DNA of 64,000 nucleotides from Exilibacterium tricleocarpae (GCF_007004655.1 NZ_ML660090.1:186001-250000), one strand, 5' to 3'; numbered from the stretch's first letter, positions 16,657 through 27,686 are shown. Numbers and translations are program-made. Notes: generated by a model not told the origin, from the letters alone.

Positions 16657-18579
16657 ATGATTAGCTTACAAAACGTCAGTTTACAGCGCGGCACCAAGCC
16701 GCTGCTGGTGGCCGCCGGGCTGCGCGTGCAACAGGGACAAAAAGTCGGCCTGATCGGACCCAACGGCAGCGGCAAGTCGAGCCTGTTTCAGCTCTTGCAG
16801 GGCCGGCTCCATCACGACAGCGGCGATTGCAGCGTGCCGCAGCAATGGCGCATCGCCCACATGGCGCAGGAGATCGGCGCCAGCGACGCCACCGCCCTGG
16901 ACTTCGTGCTCGACGGCGACATGCAACTGCGCCGGCTGGAGCGACGCATTGCCGCCGGTGACGACGACGGCGCCGACCTGGCCGCACTCTACGCACAGAT
17001 GGAGGATATCCAGGGCTACGCCGCCCCCGCCCGGGCACAGCAACTGCTCAATGGCCTGGGGTTTCTGCCGGCCGAGGCGCATCGGGCTGTCGCGGACTTT
17101 TCCGGTGGTTGGCGCATACGCCTGAACCTGGCCCAGGCATTGATGTGCCCCTCGGACCTGCTGTTGCTGGACGAACCGACCAACCACCTGGACCTGGATG
17201 CCACTGTGTGGCTGGAACAGTGGCTGCAGCGTTACCAGGGCACCCTGTTGATCATTTCCCACGACCGGGAGTTTCTCGACAACGTGGTCAATCACATCGT
17301 CAGCGTGGAGCAGCAACAGCTCGTCAGCTATCCGGGCAACTACTCGGCATTTGAGCGACAGCGGGCCGAGCGCCTGGCGCAACAACAGGCGGTGTTCGAG
17401 AAACAGCAACAGCGCATCGCCGACATCGAGAACTTCGTGCGCCGCTTTCGCGCCAAGGCCAGCAAAGCCCGCCAGGCCCAGAGCCGCCTGAAAGAACTGC
17501 AGCGCATGGAACAGATTGCCCCGGCCCACATCGACTCGCCATTTAATTTTTCCATCCCCAACGCCGAGAAAATTTCCAACCCGCTGCTGAGCCTGGTCGA
17601 TGCCGATATCGGCTACGGCCATGACGACGGCGGTCGCCGGGTCCTGGAGCGAATCAACCTGTCCATCGTACCCGACACCCGCATCGGCCTGCTGGGGCCC
17701 AACGGGGCCGGCAAATCCACGCTGATAAAAACGCTGGCGGCCCACCTACCGACCCTCGCCGGCGACCGCATTGCCGGCGAGCACCTGCACATCGGTTACT
17801 TCGCCCAACACCAGTTGCAGGCACTGGACCTCGGGGCTTCGGCGGCGCTGCATCTCCAGCGCCTGTCGCCGCGGACCCGGGAACAGGCTATACGCACTTA
17901 CCTGGGCAGTTTCGGCTTCCTCGGCGATCGGGCCTTTGAGACTATTCGGCATTTTTCGGGCGGGGAGAAAGCACGCCTGGCGCTGGCGCTGATCTGCTGG
18001 CAAAAGCCCAACCTGTTGCTGCTGGACGAACCCACCAACCACCTGGATCTGGAGATGCGCCACGCCCTGACCCTGGCGCTGCAGACCTTTGCCGGCGCGG
18101 TCATAGTGGTCTCCCACGATCGCCATCTGCTGCGCAACTGCGCGGACGAGTTTATGCTGGTGGACGCCGGCAGTCTCGAGCCGTTCACAGGCGATCTCGC
18201 CGACTACGAGCGCTGGCTGGCCCAGCGGCAGACCCGGCGACAAAGGCCCGAAGCAACGCCGGCGGCAGCCGCTACTGAGTCAGCCGGCACCGACCGGCGC
18301 CGCCAGCGACAACAGGCGGCGGCCCGGCGCCAGGCGTTGCAACCCCTGGCGCAGGCGGTCAAACGACTGGAGCGGGATATGGAAAAAATAACCCGGCGCC
18401 TGGCGGCGCTGGAGCAAAAGCTGGCGGACCCGGCCATTTACCAGACCGATCAATCCCACAACCCGCAACTGCGGGACTGGTTGAAGGAACAGACCCAACT
18501 GCGCCAGGAATTGGCGCAGCTGGAAGAGAACTGGCTGGCCAGCAGTGAGGAACTGGAGCAAAAACAGGCGGCGACCTAA
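16657..18579 (+). CDS. ABC-F family ATPase (YheS-like)
   Basis: Soluble duplicated ABC ATPase of 640 residues, without membrane segments; ABC-F proteins act on the ribosome. The start is the ATG at 16657, beginning MISLQNVSLQRG; the frame is open upstream but would overlap the divergent gene. Walker A sites are GPNGSGKS (34-41) and GPNGAGKST in the second domain, signatures FSGGW and FSGGEKARLAL, each followed by LLLLDEPTNHLDL. A charged linker joins the domains and a Lys/Arg/Gln-rich coiled-coil tail (about 535-640) ends the protein. Closest to YheS by length and tail. Confidence 0.93.
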   Translation: MISLQNVSLQRGTKPLLVAAGLRVQQGQKVGLIGPNGSGKSSLFQLLQGRLHHDSGDCSVPQQWRIAHMAQEIGASDATALDFVLDGDMQLRRLERRIAAGDDDGADLAALYAQMEDIQGYAAPARAQQLLNGLGFLPAEAHRAVADFSGGWRIRLNLAQALMCPSDLLLLDEPTNHLDLDATVWLEQWLQRYQGTLLIISHDREFLDNVVNHIVSVEQQQLVSYPGNYSAFERQRAERLAQQQAVFEKQQQRIADIENFVRRFRAKASKARQAQSRLKELQRMEQIAPAHIDSPFNFSIPNAEKISNPLLSLVDADIGYGHDDGGRRVLERINLSIVPDTRIGLLGPNGAGKSTLIKTLAAHLPTLAGDRIAGEHLHIGYFAQHQLQALDLGASAALHLQRLSPRTREQAIRTYLGSFGFLGDRAFETIRHFSGGEKARLALALICWQKPNLLLLDEPTNHLDLEMRHALTLALQTFAGAVIVVSHDRHLLRNCADEFMLVDAGSLEPFTGDLADYERWLAQRQTRRQRPEATPAAAATESAGTDRRRQRQQAAARRQALQPLAQAVKRLERDMEKITRRLAALEQKLADPAIYQTDQSHNPQLRDWLKEQTQLRQELAQLEENWLASSEELEQKQAAT

Positions 18580-18749
18580 CCCCGTTATTGCCGGGGTGTC
18601 AGATCAGCCTCTACACCAATTCGTTCTCGGCAAGGCATCACCCGACGGGAAGCACAGGACTCTCTACAACAACGGCAACGCCGCCAGGGCAAATTGAGGA
18701 CCGCAGTCGGGCGAGCCGCCAATCCCAGCGCCGTTACTGCACCGTCGAC

Positions 18750-19409
18750 TCAGCTCGCCATATCCAACACCGTATCCACCAGCTTGTTGATACCGGCCGC
18801 CGCCTCGCTGATGCGACCCGCCAGCATGTACGCCGGCGTGGTTACCAACTTGCGGTCACGGTCGATATGGATTTCATCGACTGCGCAGGTCTTGTGCACG
18901 GCGCCGCTGGCGGTGATGGCCGCGGCGGTGTCCGCATCGCTGCCGATCGTACACTCGGCACCGGTGCCGCAGATGGCCGCCGCCATAACCGGTGCGATGC
19001 AGATCAATCCGATCGGCTTGCCCTGGGCACGAAAAGCGCGGGCAAACTCCAGCAGGGCCGGGTTCACCGTCAGCTCGGCGCCGCGCACGGCAAAGTCCGA
19101 TAGATTCTTTGCCGCGCCGAAACCACCGGGCACGATAAGCGCATCGTAGTCGCCGGCGCCGGCCGTGGCCAGGTCGGTGATGTCACCCCGGGCAAGTCGG
19201 GCAGCCTCCACCAGCACGTTGCGGGCTTCGCCCTCCGCCACCTCCCCGCTGGCGTGGTTGATGACATGCATCTGCTCGATATCCGGCGCCAGGCAGGTAA
19301 CCTGGGCGTCGCGCTGGTCGAGGCGCAACAAGGTGATGACTGATTCATAGATTTCCGACCCGTCGAATACGCCACAACCCGACAGGACAACCGCTACTTT
19401 CTTTGCCAT
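18750..19409 (-). CDS. elbB: Isoprenoid biosynthesis glyoxalase ElbB
   Basis: DJ-1/PfpI-superfamily protein of 219 residues with weak glyoxalase activity in E. coli. Family features are the VAVVLSGCGVFDGSEIYE start, the LIVPGGFGAAKNLSDFA segment near 111-127 and the nucleophile elbow IGLICIAPVM with Cys near residue 155. The ATG at 19409 has GGAGGGAAA upstream. It is transcribed divergently from the universal stress gene, with about 100 bp between. Confidence 0.93.
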   Translation of the reverse strand: MAKKVAVVLSGCGVFDGSEIYESVITLLRLDQRDAQVTCLAPDIEQMHVINHASGEVAEGEARNVLVEAARLARGDITDLATAGAGDYDALIVPGGFGAAKNLSDFAVRGAELTVNPALLEFARAFRAQGKPIGLICIAPVMAAAICGTGAECTIGSDADTAAAITASGAVHKTCAVDEIHIDRDRKLVTTPAYMLAGRISEAAAGINKLVDTVLDMAS

Positions 19410-19512
19410 GGATCATTTCCCTCCTACTGACGTTTCAGCGATACTTGTTCGGCGATACTCATTCAGAAACGGCTATTGTAGTCAAAACAGCAGTGCTTGA
19501 GGGAGCGAAAAT

Positions 19513-20373
19513 ATGCAGCAAAATACCCTGATGGCGGTTATCGACCCCACCCGAGACGACCAGATAGCGCTGGCCAAAGCTCAACAGATCGCCGCCACAA
19601 CCGGGGCGGCCGTGCACGCCTTTTGTTGTTGCTACTTGCCGGCCGAGGCGATGGGCCAGTACAGCTCCAAAGCGGAGGCCAAGCAAGCGACCCTGGCCGA
19701 TATCCGCAGCAAGCTGGAGTCACTGACGGCGCCACTGCGACAGCAGAATATTCCCGTCACCACCGAGGCCTACTGGAATGAACGCTGGTACGAGTCTGTG
19801 ATACAGGCCTGCGCCCGCAGCGGTGCCGACCTGCTGATAAAGAGCACCCGCCCCCACAGCCGCCTGCAACGGGCGTTGTCGGCAACCTCCGACTACGTCA
19901 TGCTGCGCCAGGCACCCTGCCCGGTGCTGCTGGTACGCTCCGAGAAACCCTGGCGGCAGCGGCGGATTCTGGCCGCAGTCACCCTGGAGCAGGAGGACCG
20001 GGAGCACGAACTGTTGAACACCGCCATTGTCACCCGGGCCCAGCGCCTGGCCCGATCCGCCGGCGCCGAGCTGCACCTGGTGTCGGCTTCGCCGGAAGTT
20101 GCAAACCTGGCGCAGATTCTGAAACTGCTGGACGACGACGCCGGCGGCGACAGCCAAACCCTGATCGGCAACCGCTACGGGGTCCCGGCCGAGCAGGTTC
20201 ACCTGGAGCAGGGTCAAGCCAGGACAGTGATCGCCGAGGCTGTAAAACGCTTGGCGCCGGATGTCCTGGTCATGGGCACCACCGCGCGCCGGGGGCTGAC
20301 CGGTGTGCTGCTTGGCAATACGGCAGAGAAAGTGCTGGATGCCGTCGACGTGGACACGCTCGTCGTCAGCTAA
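19513..20373 (+). CDS. Tandem-domain universal stress protein (UspE-like)
   Basis: Cytoplasmic protein of 286 residues with two Usp domains (about 1-145 and 150-286). The first begins LMAVIDPTRDDQIALAKA and ends in CPVLLVR. The second begins RILAAVTLEQEDREH and ends with the nucleotide-binding loop VMGTTARRGLTGVLLGNTAEKVL, which matches the G-2x-G-9x-G(S/T/N) ATP-binding pattern. Tandem Usp proteins of this size correspond to UspE. The ATG is preceded by GGGAGCGA. Confidence 0.9.
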   Translation: MQQNTLMAVIDPTRDDQIALAKAQQIAATTGAAVHAFCCCYLPAEAMGQYSSKAEAKQATLADIRSKLESLTAPLRQQNIPVTTEAYWNERWYESVIQACARSGADLLIKSTRPHSRLQRALSATSDYVMLRQAPCPVLLVRSEKPWRQRRILAAVTLEQEDREHELLNTAIVTRAQRLARSAGAELHLVSASPEVANLAQILKLLDDDAGGDSQTLIGNRYGVPAEQVHLEQGQARTVIAEAVKRLAPDVLVMGTTARRGLTGVLLGNTAEKVLDAVDVDTLVVS

Positions 20374-20389
20374 AGGCGGCGGCCGTAAC

Positions 20390-21097
20390 TCAGGCGGTCC
20401 GCTCAAACAGCAGATCCCAGACGCCGTGACCGAGGCGCTGGCCGCGCTGCTCGAACTTGGTGACCGGACGGTAATCGGGCCGCGGCGCATAGTTGCCGGC
20501 ACCGGCCAGATTGCGGTAACCCGGCGCACTGCTCATCACCGCCAGTATATGCTCGGCATAGTTCTCCCAGTCGGTGGCAAAATGGGCGCAGCCACCCGGC
20601 TTTAATTTTTGCCGGATCTGCTCGACAAACGCCGGTTGCACCAGGCGGCGTTTGTGGTGTTTCTTCTTGTGCCAGGGGTCGGGAAAGTAAAGTTGAAACC
20701 GCGCCAGGCTGGCATCGGCGATGCAGTCCTCGAGCACGTCCATGGCATCGGCCATATAGACGCGCAGGTTATCCAGCCCGGCCTTGCCGGCGTTGTTGAG
20801 CAGGCGCCCGACACCCGGCGGGTGGACCTCGATACCAATAAAATGTTTGTCCGGTTCGGCCTGCGCCATGGCAACCAGTGAGTCGCCCATACCGAAGCCA
20901 ATTTCCAATACCACCGGCGCTTCGCGACCAAATACCCGGCCGCAGTTCAAGCGTCCGTCAAACAGGCTCAGGCCATAAACCGGCCAGTAGCGCTCAAAGG
21001 CCTGACGCTGTCCCTGGGTTATGCGGCCACCGCGGATCACATAACTGCGAATGGCCTTTTTTTTGAATTCGGGCTTCAAGCTATCGGGATCAAGCAT
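20390..21097 (-). CDS. trmB: tRNA (guanine-N7)-methyltransferase TrmB
   Basis: Uses S-adenosylmethionine to methylate G46 in the variable loop of tRNAs. It has 235 residues. The SAM-binding motif [10 protein letters not shown] is near 65-74, the [11 protein letters not shown] acidic-loop region follows, and the family hallmark [15 protein letters not shown] is near 139-153, then FATDWENYA. The N-terminal extension [14 protein letters not shown] is typical. It converges with the usp gene, leaving only 16 bp between stop codons. Confidence 0.96.
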   Translation of the reverse strand: MLDPDSLKPEFKKKAIRSYVIRGGRITQGQRQAFERYWPVYGLSLFDGRLNCGRVFGREAPVVLEIGFGMGDSLVAMAQAEPDKHFIGIEVHPPGVGRLLNNAGKAGLDNLRVYMADAMDVLEDCIADASLARFQLYFPDPWHKKKHHKRRLVQPAFVEQIRQKLKPGGCAHFATDWENYAEHILAVMSSAPGYRNLAGAGNYAPRPDYRPVTKFEQRGQRLGHGVWDLLFERTA

Positions 21098-21145
21098 CGA
21101 CTGTCGTTTAACCGGGAGATCAGTGGGTGAGAAAGCACGGGGATA

Positions 21146-21526
21146 TTACAGGCGCCAGGCGGACAACAACAATAACAGCCAGGCAAGGATAAAGCACAGG
21201 CCGCCCAGCGGCGTCACCGGTCCGAGCCAACGCGGGCCACCGAGAGCAAGCCAGTAAAGGCTGCCGCAAAACAGCACTATGCCGGCGACCAGCAACCAGC
21301 CGCCCGCCACCAGCAGCCCGGGGGGCGGACCCGGCAGCGGGCGCAGTAACAGTATGCTGACGCCCAACAGCGCCAGTGCATGGTAAAAGTGATATTGCAC
21401 GCCGGTCTGGTAGGTCGACATCAACGCTTCCGGCAGCCTGCTTTTCAAACCGTGTGCCCCGAAAGCGCCCAGCGCTACCGCGATCAATCCATTAGCGGCG
21501 GCGATAAGCAGAAAGAGTTTAGCCAT
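21146..21526 (-). CDS. DUF423 small membrane protein
   Basis: A 126-residue protein with four membrane helices. The N terminus (LIAAANGLIAVALGAFGAHGL) and the YQTGVQYHFYHALALL helix are characteristic of DUF423/YgdD. The C-terminal segment has PLGGLCFILAW. Function unknown. It lies 48 bp upstream of trmB on the same strand, possibly cotranscribed. Confidence 0.9.
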   Translation of the reverse strand: MAKLFLLIAAANGLIAVALGAFGAHGLKSRLPEALMSTYQTGVQYHFYHALALLGVSILLLRPLPGPPPGLLVAGGWLLVAGIVLFCGSLYWLALGGPRWLGPVTPLGGLCFILAWLLLLLSAWRL

Positions 21527-21531
21527 AGAAT

Positions 21532-21559
21532 GTCACAGCAGAGTCGTCACAGTAGTGTC
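21532..21559. repeat. 14-bp x 2 direct repeat
   Basis: GTCACAGCAGAGTC followed by GTCACAGTAGTGTC (three mismatches), immediately upstream of the DUF423 ATG and next to the rpoH terminator. Confidence 0.4.
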
Positions 21560-21561
21560 AT

Positions 21562-21592
21562 AAAAAAAGCCGCGCATCGACGCGGCTTTTGT
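21562..21592 (-). terminator. Rho-independent terminator of rpoH
   Basis: Ten-base stem AAAAGCCGCG/CGCGGCTTTT with a small loop. Read on the minus strand it ends in a run of seven T. It lies 38 bp after the rpoH stop. A-rich and T-rich flanks on both sides mean it could act in both directions. Confidence 0.9.
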
Positions 21593-21629
21593 CTGTTAGA
21601 GAACGCATTCGATCGCGCGGGCGCCTTTA

Positions 21630-22484
21630 TCAGGCATCGATCAGCGTGCGTACCTTCTTCATGGCGTTCTTTTCCAACTGCCGGATACGCTCTGCGGACA
21701 CACCGTACTTACCGGCCAGATCGTGCAATGTGGACTTATGTTCACTCAGCCAGCGCTGTTGCAGGATGTCGCGACTGCGCTCGTCGAGTTGCCGCAAAGC
21801 CATGTCCAGGCTGTTGACACTGTTGATCTCCCAGTCGGCCGCCTCCAGTTGGGTGGCCGGGTCATAGCGCTGGTCTTCCAGGTAGTTGGCCGGCGCCTGG
21901 TAGGCGGCATCGTCGTCGGCATCGCTGTAGGCATCGAAGGCCGCGTCGTAGGAAGACAGGCGACCCTCCATTTCCCGGACATGCTTGACGTCGACATCGA
22001 GGTCGCGGGCCACGGCCTTGGCTTCGTCATTGGTGAGCCAGGCCAGACGCTTTTTGGCGCCGCGCAGGTTGAAAAACAGTTTGCGCTGCGCCTTAGTGGT
22101 GGCAATTTTGACAATGCGCCAGTTGCGCAGAATGAATTCGTGAATTTCCGCCTTGATCCAGTGCACCGCGAAAGACACCAGGCGCACCCCCTTCTCGGGG
22201 TTGAAACGTTTTACGGCCTTCATCAACCCGACATTGCCCTCTTGAATCAGGTCGGATTGGGAAAGACCGTAGCCGGCGTAGGATTTGGCGATATGCACGA
22301 CAAAACGCAGGTGCGCCATGACCAGTTGCCGGGCGGCATCCAGTTTATCGTCGTAATAGAGTTCTTCGGCGAGACGCTTTTCCTCCTCGGCCGACAGTAC
22401 AGAAAAACCGTTTACGGCCTGGATGTACGCGTTGAGGTTAGCTCCCGGCGCGAGTAAGTCAGCAGGCTGCAGGCTGGTGCCCAT
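21630..22484 (-). CDS. rpoH: RNA polymerase heat-shock sigma factor RpoH
   Basis: Sigma-32, which directs transcription of chaperone and protease genes. It has 284 residues from the ATG at 22484, preceded by GGAGAGAAG. An upstream in-frame ATG is possible but lacks a ribosome site. Region 2 ([20 protein letters not shown], then [18 protein letters not shown]) is near 55-95. The RpoH box QRKLFFNLR near 133-141, specific to this sigma class, is present. Region 4 helix-turn-helix is [25 protein letters not shown]. It sits downstream of ftsYEX, as in most gammaproteobacteria. Confidence 0.97.
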   Translation of the reverse strand: MGTSLQPADLLAPGANLNAYIQAVNGFSVLSAEEEKRLAEELYYDDKLDAARQLVMAHLRFVVHIAKSYAGYGLSQSDLIQEGNVGLMKAVKRFNPEKGVRLVSFAVHWIKAEIHEFILRNWRIVKIATTKAQRKLFFNLRGAKKRLAWLTNDEAKAVARDLDVDVKHVREMEGRLSSYDAAFDAYSDADDDAAYQAPANYLEDQRYDPATQLEAADWEINSVNSLDMALRQLDERSRDILQQRWLSEHKSTLHDLAGKYGVSAERIRQLEKNAMKKVRTLIDA

Positions 22485-22540
22485 ACACTTCTCTCCAGAG
22501 TCATTGGACGGTGAGTTTAGCATCCCTTCATTAGATCGCC

Positions 22541-22563
22541 AACTTGTGAAAAGTTCACAACTT
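22541..22563. promoter_or_regulatory. Near-perfect inverted repeat upstream of rpoH
   Basis: Arms AACTTGTGAA and TTCACAACTT are separated by AAG, with one mismatch between arms of ten. It lies 57-79 bp upstream of the rpoH start, where promoter or operator elements would be expected. No T-run follows, so a terminator is less likely than a protein-binding site. Confidence 0.45.
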
Positions 22564-22629
22564 TTCATTTCTAATTCAATACCTTAGCCTGGTTTTGACA
22601 AGCTGTTTCAAGAATTTCAACAGCCTATA

Positions 22630-22647
22630 GGCCCGCTGTGGCGGGCC
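22630..22647 (-). terminator. Hairpin downstream of ftsX
   Basis: Perfect seven-base stem GGCCCGC-TGTG-GCGGGCC, 30 bp after the ftsX stop. There is no good T-run on the minus strand, so it may be an attenuating or RNA-stabilising hairpin instead of a full terminator. Confidence 0.5.
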
Positions 22648-22676
22648 ATTCCACAAGCGCCGCGGCCCCGGGTACG

Positions 22677-23725
22677 TCAAGTGGGCTCTATCGCGCCCAG
22701 ATGCCGGCCCACCGCCACCCAGGCACCACACCAGCCGAGCAGGCCGCTGCCGGCTACCAGATAGACACTCGCCGGCCAGCCCAGGCCCTGCAGCCGGAAA
22801 TCACTCTGATAGAGTTCAGCCAGTTGCGCCACCGGGCCGGACAGCCCCCAGAGCCCCAAACCCAACACCACCCAGGCCAGCAGCCCGCCGCCCACGCCGT
22901 ACCACCAGCCGGTGTACAGAAACGGACGCCGCACGAAGGCGTTGGTGCCCCCCACCAGTTTGACCACCACGATTTCATCGCGGCGATTTTCAATCGCCAG
23001 ACGGATGGTATTACCGATCGCCAGCAGCACCCCCAGTGCCAGCAGCCCTCCAAGAGCCAGCACCAGGCGCTGGCCCAACGCCATAATCTGCTGCAACCGG
23101 CGCACCCAATCCAGATCCAGGCGCAGGTCGTCAACGACCGCATGAGCCCGCAACTCCTCGCTCAGCGCCTGCAATTGAGCGGCTGTCACCGCCGCCTCCG
23201 GCTGCACCACCAACACTCCCGGCAGCGGGTTGCTGTCGAGAGTCTCGAGCACCTCACCAAACCCGGAGTAGGCCTGAAATTCGTCCAGTGCCTGGGTCGC
23301 GGAAATATAATCCACCACCGCCACTTCCGGTTTTGTAAGCAAATAATCACTAACTTTCTGGATGGCTTCATCACTGGCCCGCTGGTGTAAAAACACCGAC
23401 AGCTTGGGCGAGCCCTGCCAGCCGTCTCCAAGCCGTTCGATATTGACCAGGCCCAGGTAGAGCACCGTCGGCAGGGCCAGGGCAATGGCCACCACCAGCC
23501 AGGTCAGCAAACTTTGCACCGGTGTGGCCAGCAGCCGCACCAGGCTTTCGATGGCGGTGGTGCGGTGGTGGGAAAAATAGGCACCGAAGCGATCGGCGAT
23601 CCGGGTTTTGCTCTGGCTGGCACCGCTACGGGGTGCGGAAGCGGGTTTGCGACTCGAGGTCGACTGCTGTCGAGTCGCGCCCTTGGCCTTCGACGGTCGC
23701 GGTTTGGACTGCCTCCGGGGCCAGC

Positions 23726-23729
<4 letters not shown>
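22677..23729 (-). CDS. ftsX: Cell-division protein FtsX
   Basis: Inner-membrane permease-like partner of FtsE that controls septal amidases. It has 350 residues: a long basic cytoplasmic N terminus (1-45, Arg/Lys/Ser-rich), one helix at about 73-95, a periplasmic domain (about 97-210), and three C-terminal helices with the conserved IRLAIENRRDEIVVVKLVGGTNAFVRRPFLYTG cytoplasmic loop between the first two. It overlaps the ftsE stop by 4 bp (ATGA), so the two are translationally coupled. Confidence 0.96.
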
Positions 23730-24412
<683 letters not shown>

Positions 24413-24468
24413 GGGCCAATCCGATCATAGGCGAGACGGACGGTCGAAACAGACGATCGCGATGCCCA

Positions 24469-25707
24469 TCAGCCGGCCCCGATGCCGCTGTCATCCGCAT
24501 CGGCGACCTGGGCGCGGGATTTGGCGAACAGCGCGTCGACAAACGCCCCGGCGGCAAACGGCTGCAGGTCTTCGATACCCTCGCCGACGCCGACAAAGCG
24601 CACGGGAAGATTGAATTTTTTGGTGAGGGCAAAAATAACGCCGCCCTTGGCAGTGCCGTCGAGCTTGGTCAACACCAGACCGCTGACCGCCGCCGCGTCG
24701 ATAAACTGCTGCGCCTGGTTGAGGGCGTTTTGCCCGGTGCCCGCATCCAGTACCAGCAACACCTCGTGGGGTGCCGTGGCGTCGAGCTTACCCATCACCC
24801 GCTTGACCTTGGCCAGTTCCTGCATCAGGTTGCTCTTGTTGTGCAGGCGCCCGGCGGTGTCGGCGATCACCACATCAACCGAACGCGCCTGGGCCGACTG
24901 AATGGCATCAAATATTACAGAGGCGCTATCTGCGCCACTCTGCTGGGCCACTACCTGCACTTGGTTGCGTTCACCCCAAACCTGCAACTGCTCCACGGCA
25001 GCGGCGCGGAAGGTATCCCCCGCCGCCAACATCACGGACTTGCCCTGCTGTTGCAGGCGCTTGGCCAGTTTGCCGATGGTGGTGGTTTTGCCCACACCGT
25101 TGACCCCCACGACCAGTATGACGAAGGGCTGTTTTTCCGCCTCCACCCGCAGCGGCTGCTCGACCGGCTCCAGCATGGCCTGCAGCGACCGCTGCAGCGC
25201 CTCGTAGAGGGCATCGCCATCGGCCAACTGCCGGCGCGCCACCTGGGCGGTGAGATCATCGACGATTTCGCTGGTTGCCTCCATGCCGATATCGGCCATC
25301 AACAACTGGGCTTCGATATCCTCCAGCAGTTCTTCGTCGATTTCTTTCTTGCCGAGCACCAGGTTGCCGAGACCCTCGGTAAAACTCTGGCTGGTGCGGG
25401 CCAGGCCGCGTTTGATGCGGGCAAAAAATCCCGGCTTGGCGTCTGCCGGTCGCTCTCCAGCTGTGCCTGTCCCGTTAGTAACAGTGCCAGTAGTACCAGT
25501 GCCTGTGCCATCGGCATCAGCAGCATCAGCAGTGCCTGTCCCATCAGCATTAACACCATCAGAACCCGTCGCGCCTATCCTCTGTTTTGGAGCTGTTTCC
25601 CCTGCGGGTGCCACTTCGCCAGCGGCCGGCGCCTCGGTCTCGGCACGCTGCTCAGCCGAGTCTTGCTGCGGGTCTTGCGCTGACTTTTTCTTTCGCTTAA
25701 AAAACAT
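24469..25707 (-). CDS. ftsY: Signal recognition particle receptor FtsY
   Basis: GTPase receptor that delivers ribosome-SRP complexes to the membrane. It has 412 residues from MFFKRKKKS at 25707. Residues 1-105 form an acidic, low-complexity A domain containing Gly-Thr-Ala-Asp repeats. The N domain follows (about 110-205), then the G domain with GVNGVGKTTTIGKLA, DTAGRLHNK, TKLDGTAKGG and the closing FVGVGEGIEDLQPF. The frame is open further upstream, but the Met-Phe-Phe-Lys-Arg start is standard for FtsY. It is divergent from rsmD, as usual. Confidence 0.97.
   Translation of the reverse strand: MFFKRKKKSAQDPQQDSAEQRAETEAPAAGEVAPAGETAPKQRIGATGSDGVNADGTGTADAADADGTGTGTTGTVTNGTGTAGERPADAKPGFFARIKRGLARTSQSFTEGLGNLVLGKKEIDEELLEDIEAQLLMADIGMEATSEIVDDLTAQVARRQLADGDALYEALQRSLQAMLEPVEQPLRVEAEKQPFVILVVGVNGVGKTTTIGKLAKRLQQQGKSVMLAAGDTFRAAAVEQLQVWGERNQVQVVAQQSGADSASVIFDAIQSAQARSVDVVIADTAGRLHNKSNLMQELAKVKRVMGKLDATAPHEVLLVLDAGTGQNALNQAQQFIDAAAVSGLVLTKLDGTAKGGVIFALTKKFNLPVRFVGVGEGIEDLQPFAAGAFVDALFAKSRAQVADADDSGIGAG
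25465..25565 (-). repeat. Coding low-complexity repeat in the FtsY acidic domain
   Basis: Roughly three units of about 11-12 residues built from DGTGT and Ala-Asp or Thr-Gly runs, near residues 48-80. In frame and degenerate; the FtsY A domain is known to be variable, so this is tolerated. Confidence 0.6.
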
Positions 25708-25874
25708 CGTTGTATTAAACCACTTCAGTATCTGCTTACCATCTGCTTGAGTTGCGCCGCAGCCCTGCCAAGCACCGGGATATTTGCAACCCACGACCTT
25801 TCACAGGCAAACTTGACGCCGGACAAAAGCGCTATCCTACCACCACTGACTATGATTACGGAGACTTGTTACCC

Positions 25875-26456
25875 GTGCCGCCTATCCGCCGGTCGACCGC
25901 CGCCAATACCCTGCGCATCATCGGTGGCCGCTGGCGCGGCCGCAAGTTGAGTTTTCCCGCCCTCGACGGCCTGCGGCCCACGGGAGACCGCTGGCGAGAG
26001 ACACTGTTTAACTGGCTTGCCGCCGATATTCCCGGCGCCCGCTGCCTCGATCTGTTCGCCGGCGCCGGCGCCCTGGGCCTGGAAGCCCTGTCGCGGGGCG
26101 CCGCCGAAGTGCTGATGATCGACCGGCAGCCGGCGGCCGTTGACCGGTTGCGCCGCCATCTGCGGGATCTCGACGCCGCCAACGGGCGGGTCTTACAGGC
26201 CGATGCACTGGCCTGGCTGCAGGGTACGGGACGCGACTGCACGCCCTATGATGTGGTGTTCGTGGACCCGCCATTTGCCGCGGCGCTGTGGGCAGACACC
26301 ATAACCGCTCTCAGTGAAGCCGAACTGGTGGCCGCAGGCGGCGCCGTCTATATCGAAGCGCCCGTTGATTTCACCCGGCCAGTACCGCCCGACTGGCACC
26401 TGCACCGGGAAAAAAGCGCTGGTAATGTGTGTTTTCGGCTTTATTATCGTCAGTGA
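25875..26456 (+). CDS. rsmD: 16S rRNA (guanine966-N2)-methyltransferase RsmD
   Basis: Methylates G966 of 16S rRNA with S-adenosylmethionine. It has 193 residues from the GTG at 25875, which places the conserved NTLRIIGGRWRGRKL close to the N terminus; GGAG lies 11 bases upstream, a slightly long spacing. A TTG at 25865 is the alternative. Motifs are RPTGDRWRETLFNWL, the SAM loop DLFAGAGALGLEALSRGA and the catalytic FVDPPF. It is divergent from ftsY and followed by coaD, the common rsmD-coaD pairing. Confidence 0.93.
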   Translation: MPPIRRSTAANTLRIIGGRWRGRKLSFPALDGLRPTGDRWRETLFNWLAADIPGARCLDLFAGAGALGLEALSRGAAEVLMIDRQPAAVDRLRRHLRDLDAANGRVLQADALAWLQGTGRDCTPYDVVFVDPPFAAALWADTITALSEAELVAAGGAVYIEAPVDFTRPVPPDWHLHREKSAGNVCFRLYYRQ

Positions 26457-26615
26457 GGCCACTGACTGATAGTACGGCAAACCATCTCCCGGCCGCCTTT
26501 GAATTAGCGGTGCAAATTGTTTACCATCGGCGGCCCAAAGGTGGGGACCCGGCGCAGCAAAACCGGGCAGCGGCAAGACGCTAACCAGCAGCTCCTACTG
26601 AAAAGCAGCTCTTAA

Positions 26616-27202
<587 letters not shown>

Positions 27203-27263
27203 CATTATCTCTGCGAGCTGCCAGGATCAGGTCTGTTAGCTGTCGCTTGTAAAACAGACCGGC

Positions 27264-27590
27264 TTACTTTTTGTATCCGCTCCTGGTACATCCCAGGCAG
27301 CGCACAAACGTTGTCTTGCCGGGGCCGATAACCAGGGTATCGGCGGCCTGCTTGACATTGCCGCCGGCAGCGGAAAACGGCAGCGACACCAGCCACAACG
27401 CCGACCCCACCACGGTAATACCCAACATGACCGGGCGCACTATCACCAAATCCGTCGCCATCGCCAGGGCGCTGGGGTCCTCATCGACACCATTGTTGTA
27501 GCGCTCCTCAGCGGCAAAGCCGAGATTGGCCAACGACAGTGCGCACACCAACACCACAATTCGAGCCCATAATTTCTGTGTTGTCACCAC
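27264..27590 (-). CDS. Small exported or membrane protein of unknown function
   Basis: A 108-residue protein with a signal peptide (VVLVCALSLANLGFA, cleavage near AAE) and one later hydrophobic segment (RPVMLGITVVGSALWLVSLPF, about 52-72). A Gly-rich tail with KTTFVRCLGC follows. Similar small proteins occur in Pseudomonas and relatives, sometimes loosely labelled multidrug transporter, which this length does not support. It lies between coaD and mutM on the minus strand. I do not assign a function. Confidence 0.75.
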   Translation of the reverse strand: MVTTQKLWARIVVLVCALSLANLGFAAEERYNNGVDEDPSALAMATDLVIVRPVMLGITVVGSALWLVSLPFSAAGGNVKQAADTLVIGPGKTTFVRCLGCTRSGYKK

Positions 27591-27620
27591 GACATCTCCT
27601 CAGTTGCGATTCTCTGGTAC

Positions 27621-27686
27621 TTTTAACTCTTGACCCTTAACTCTTGTAACTCTTGATTCTTGTGATTCTTGACTCTTACAACTCTG
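27621..27686. repeat. Degenerate repeat of ACTCTTG units
   Basis: Roughly nine-base spaced copies of AACTCTTGA, TTCTTGTGA and similar across 66 bp in the mutM/small-gene spacer, 30 bp upstream of the small gene's start. Spacing is irregular (9-14). Confidence 0.65.
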
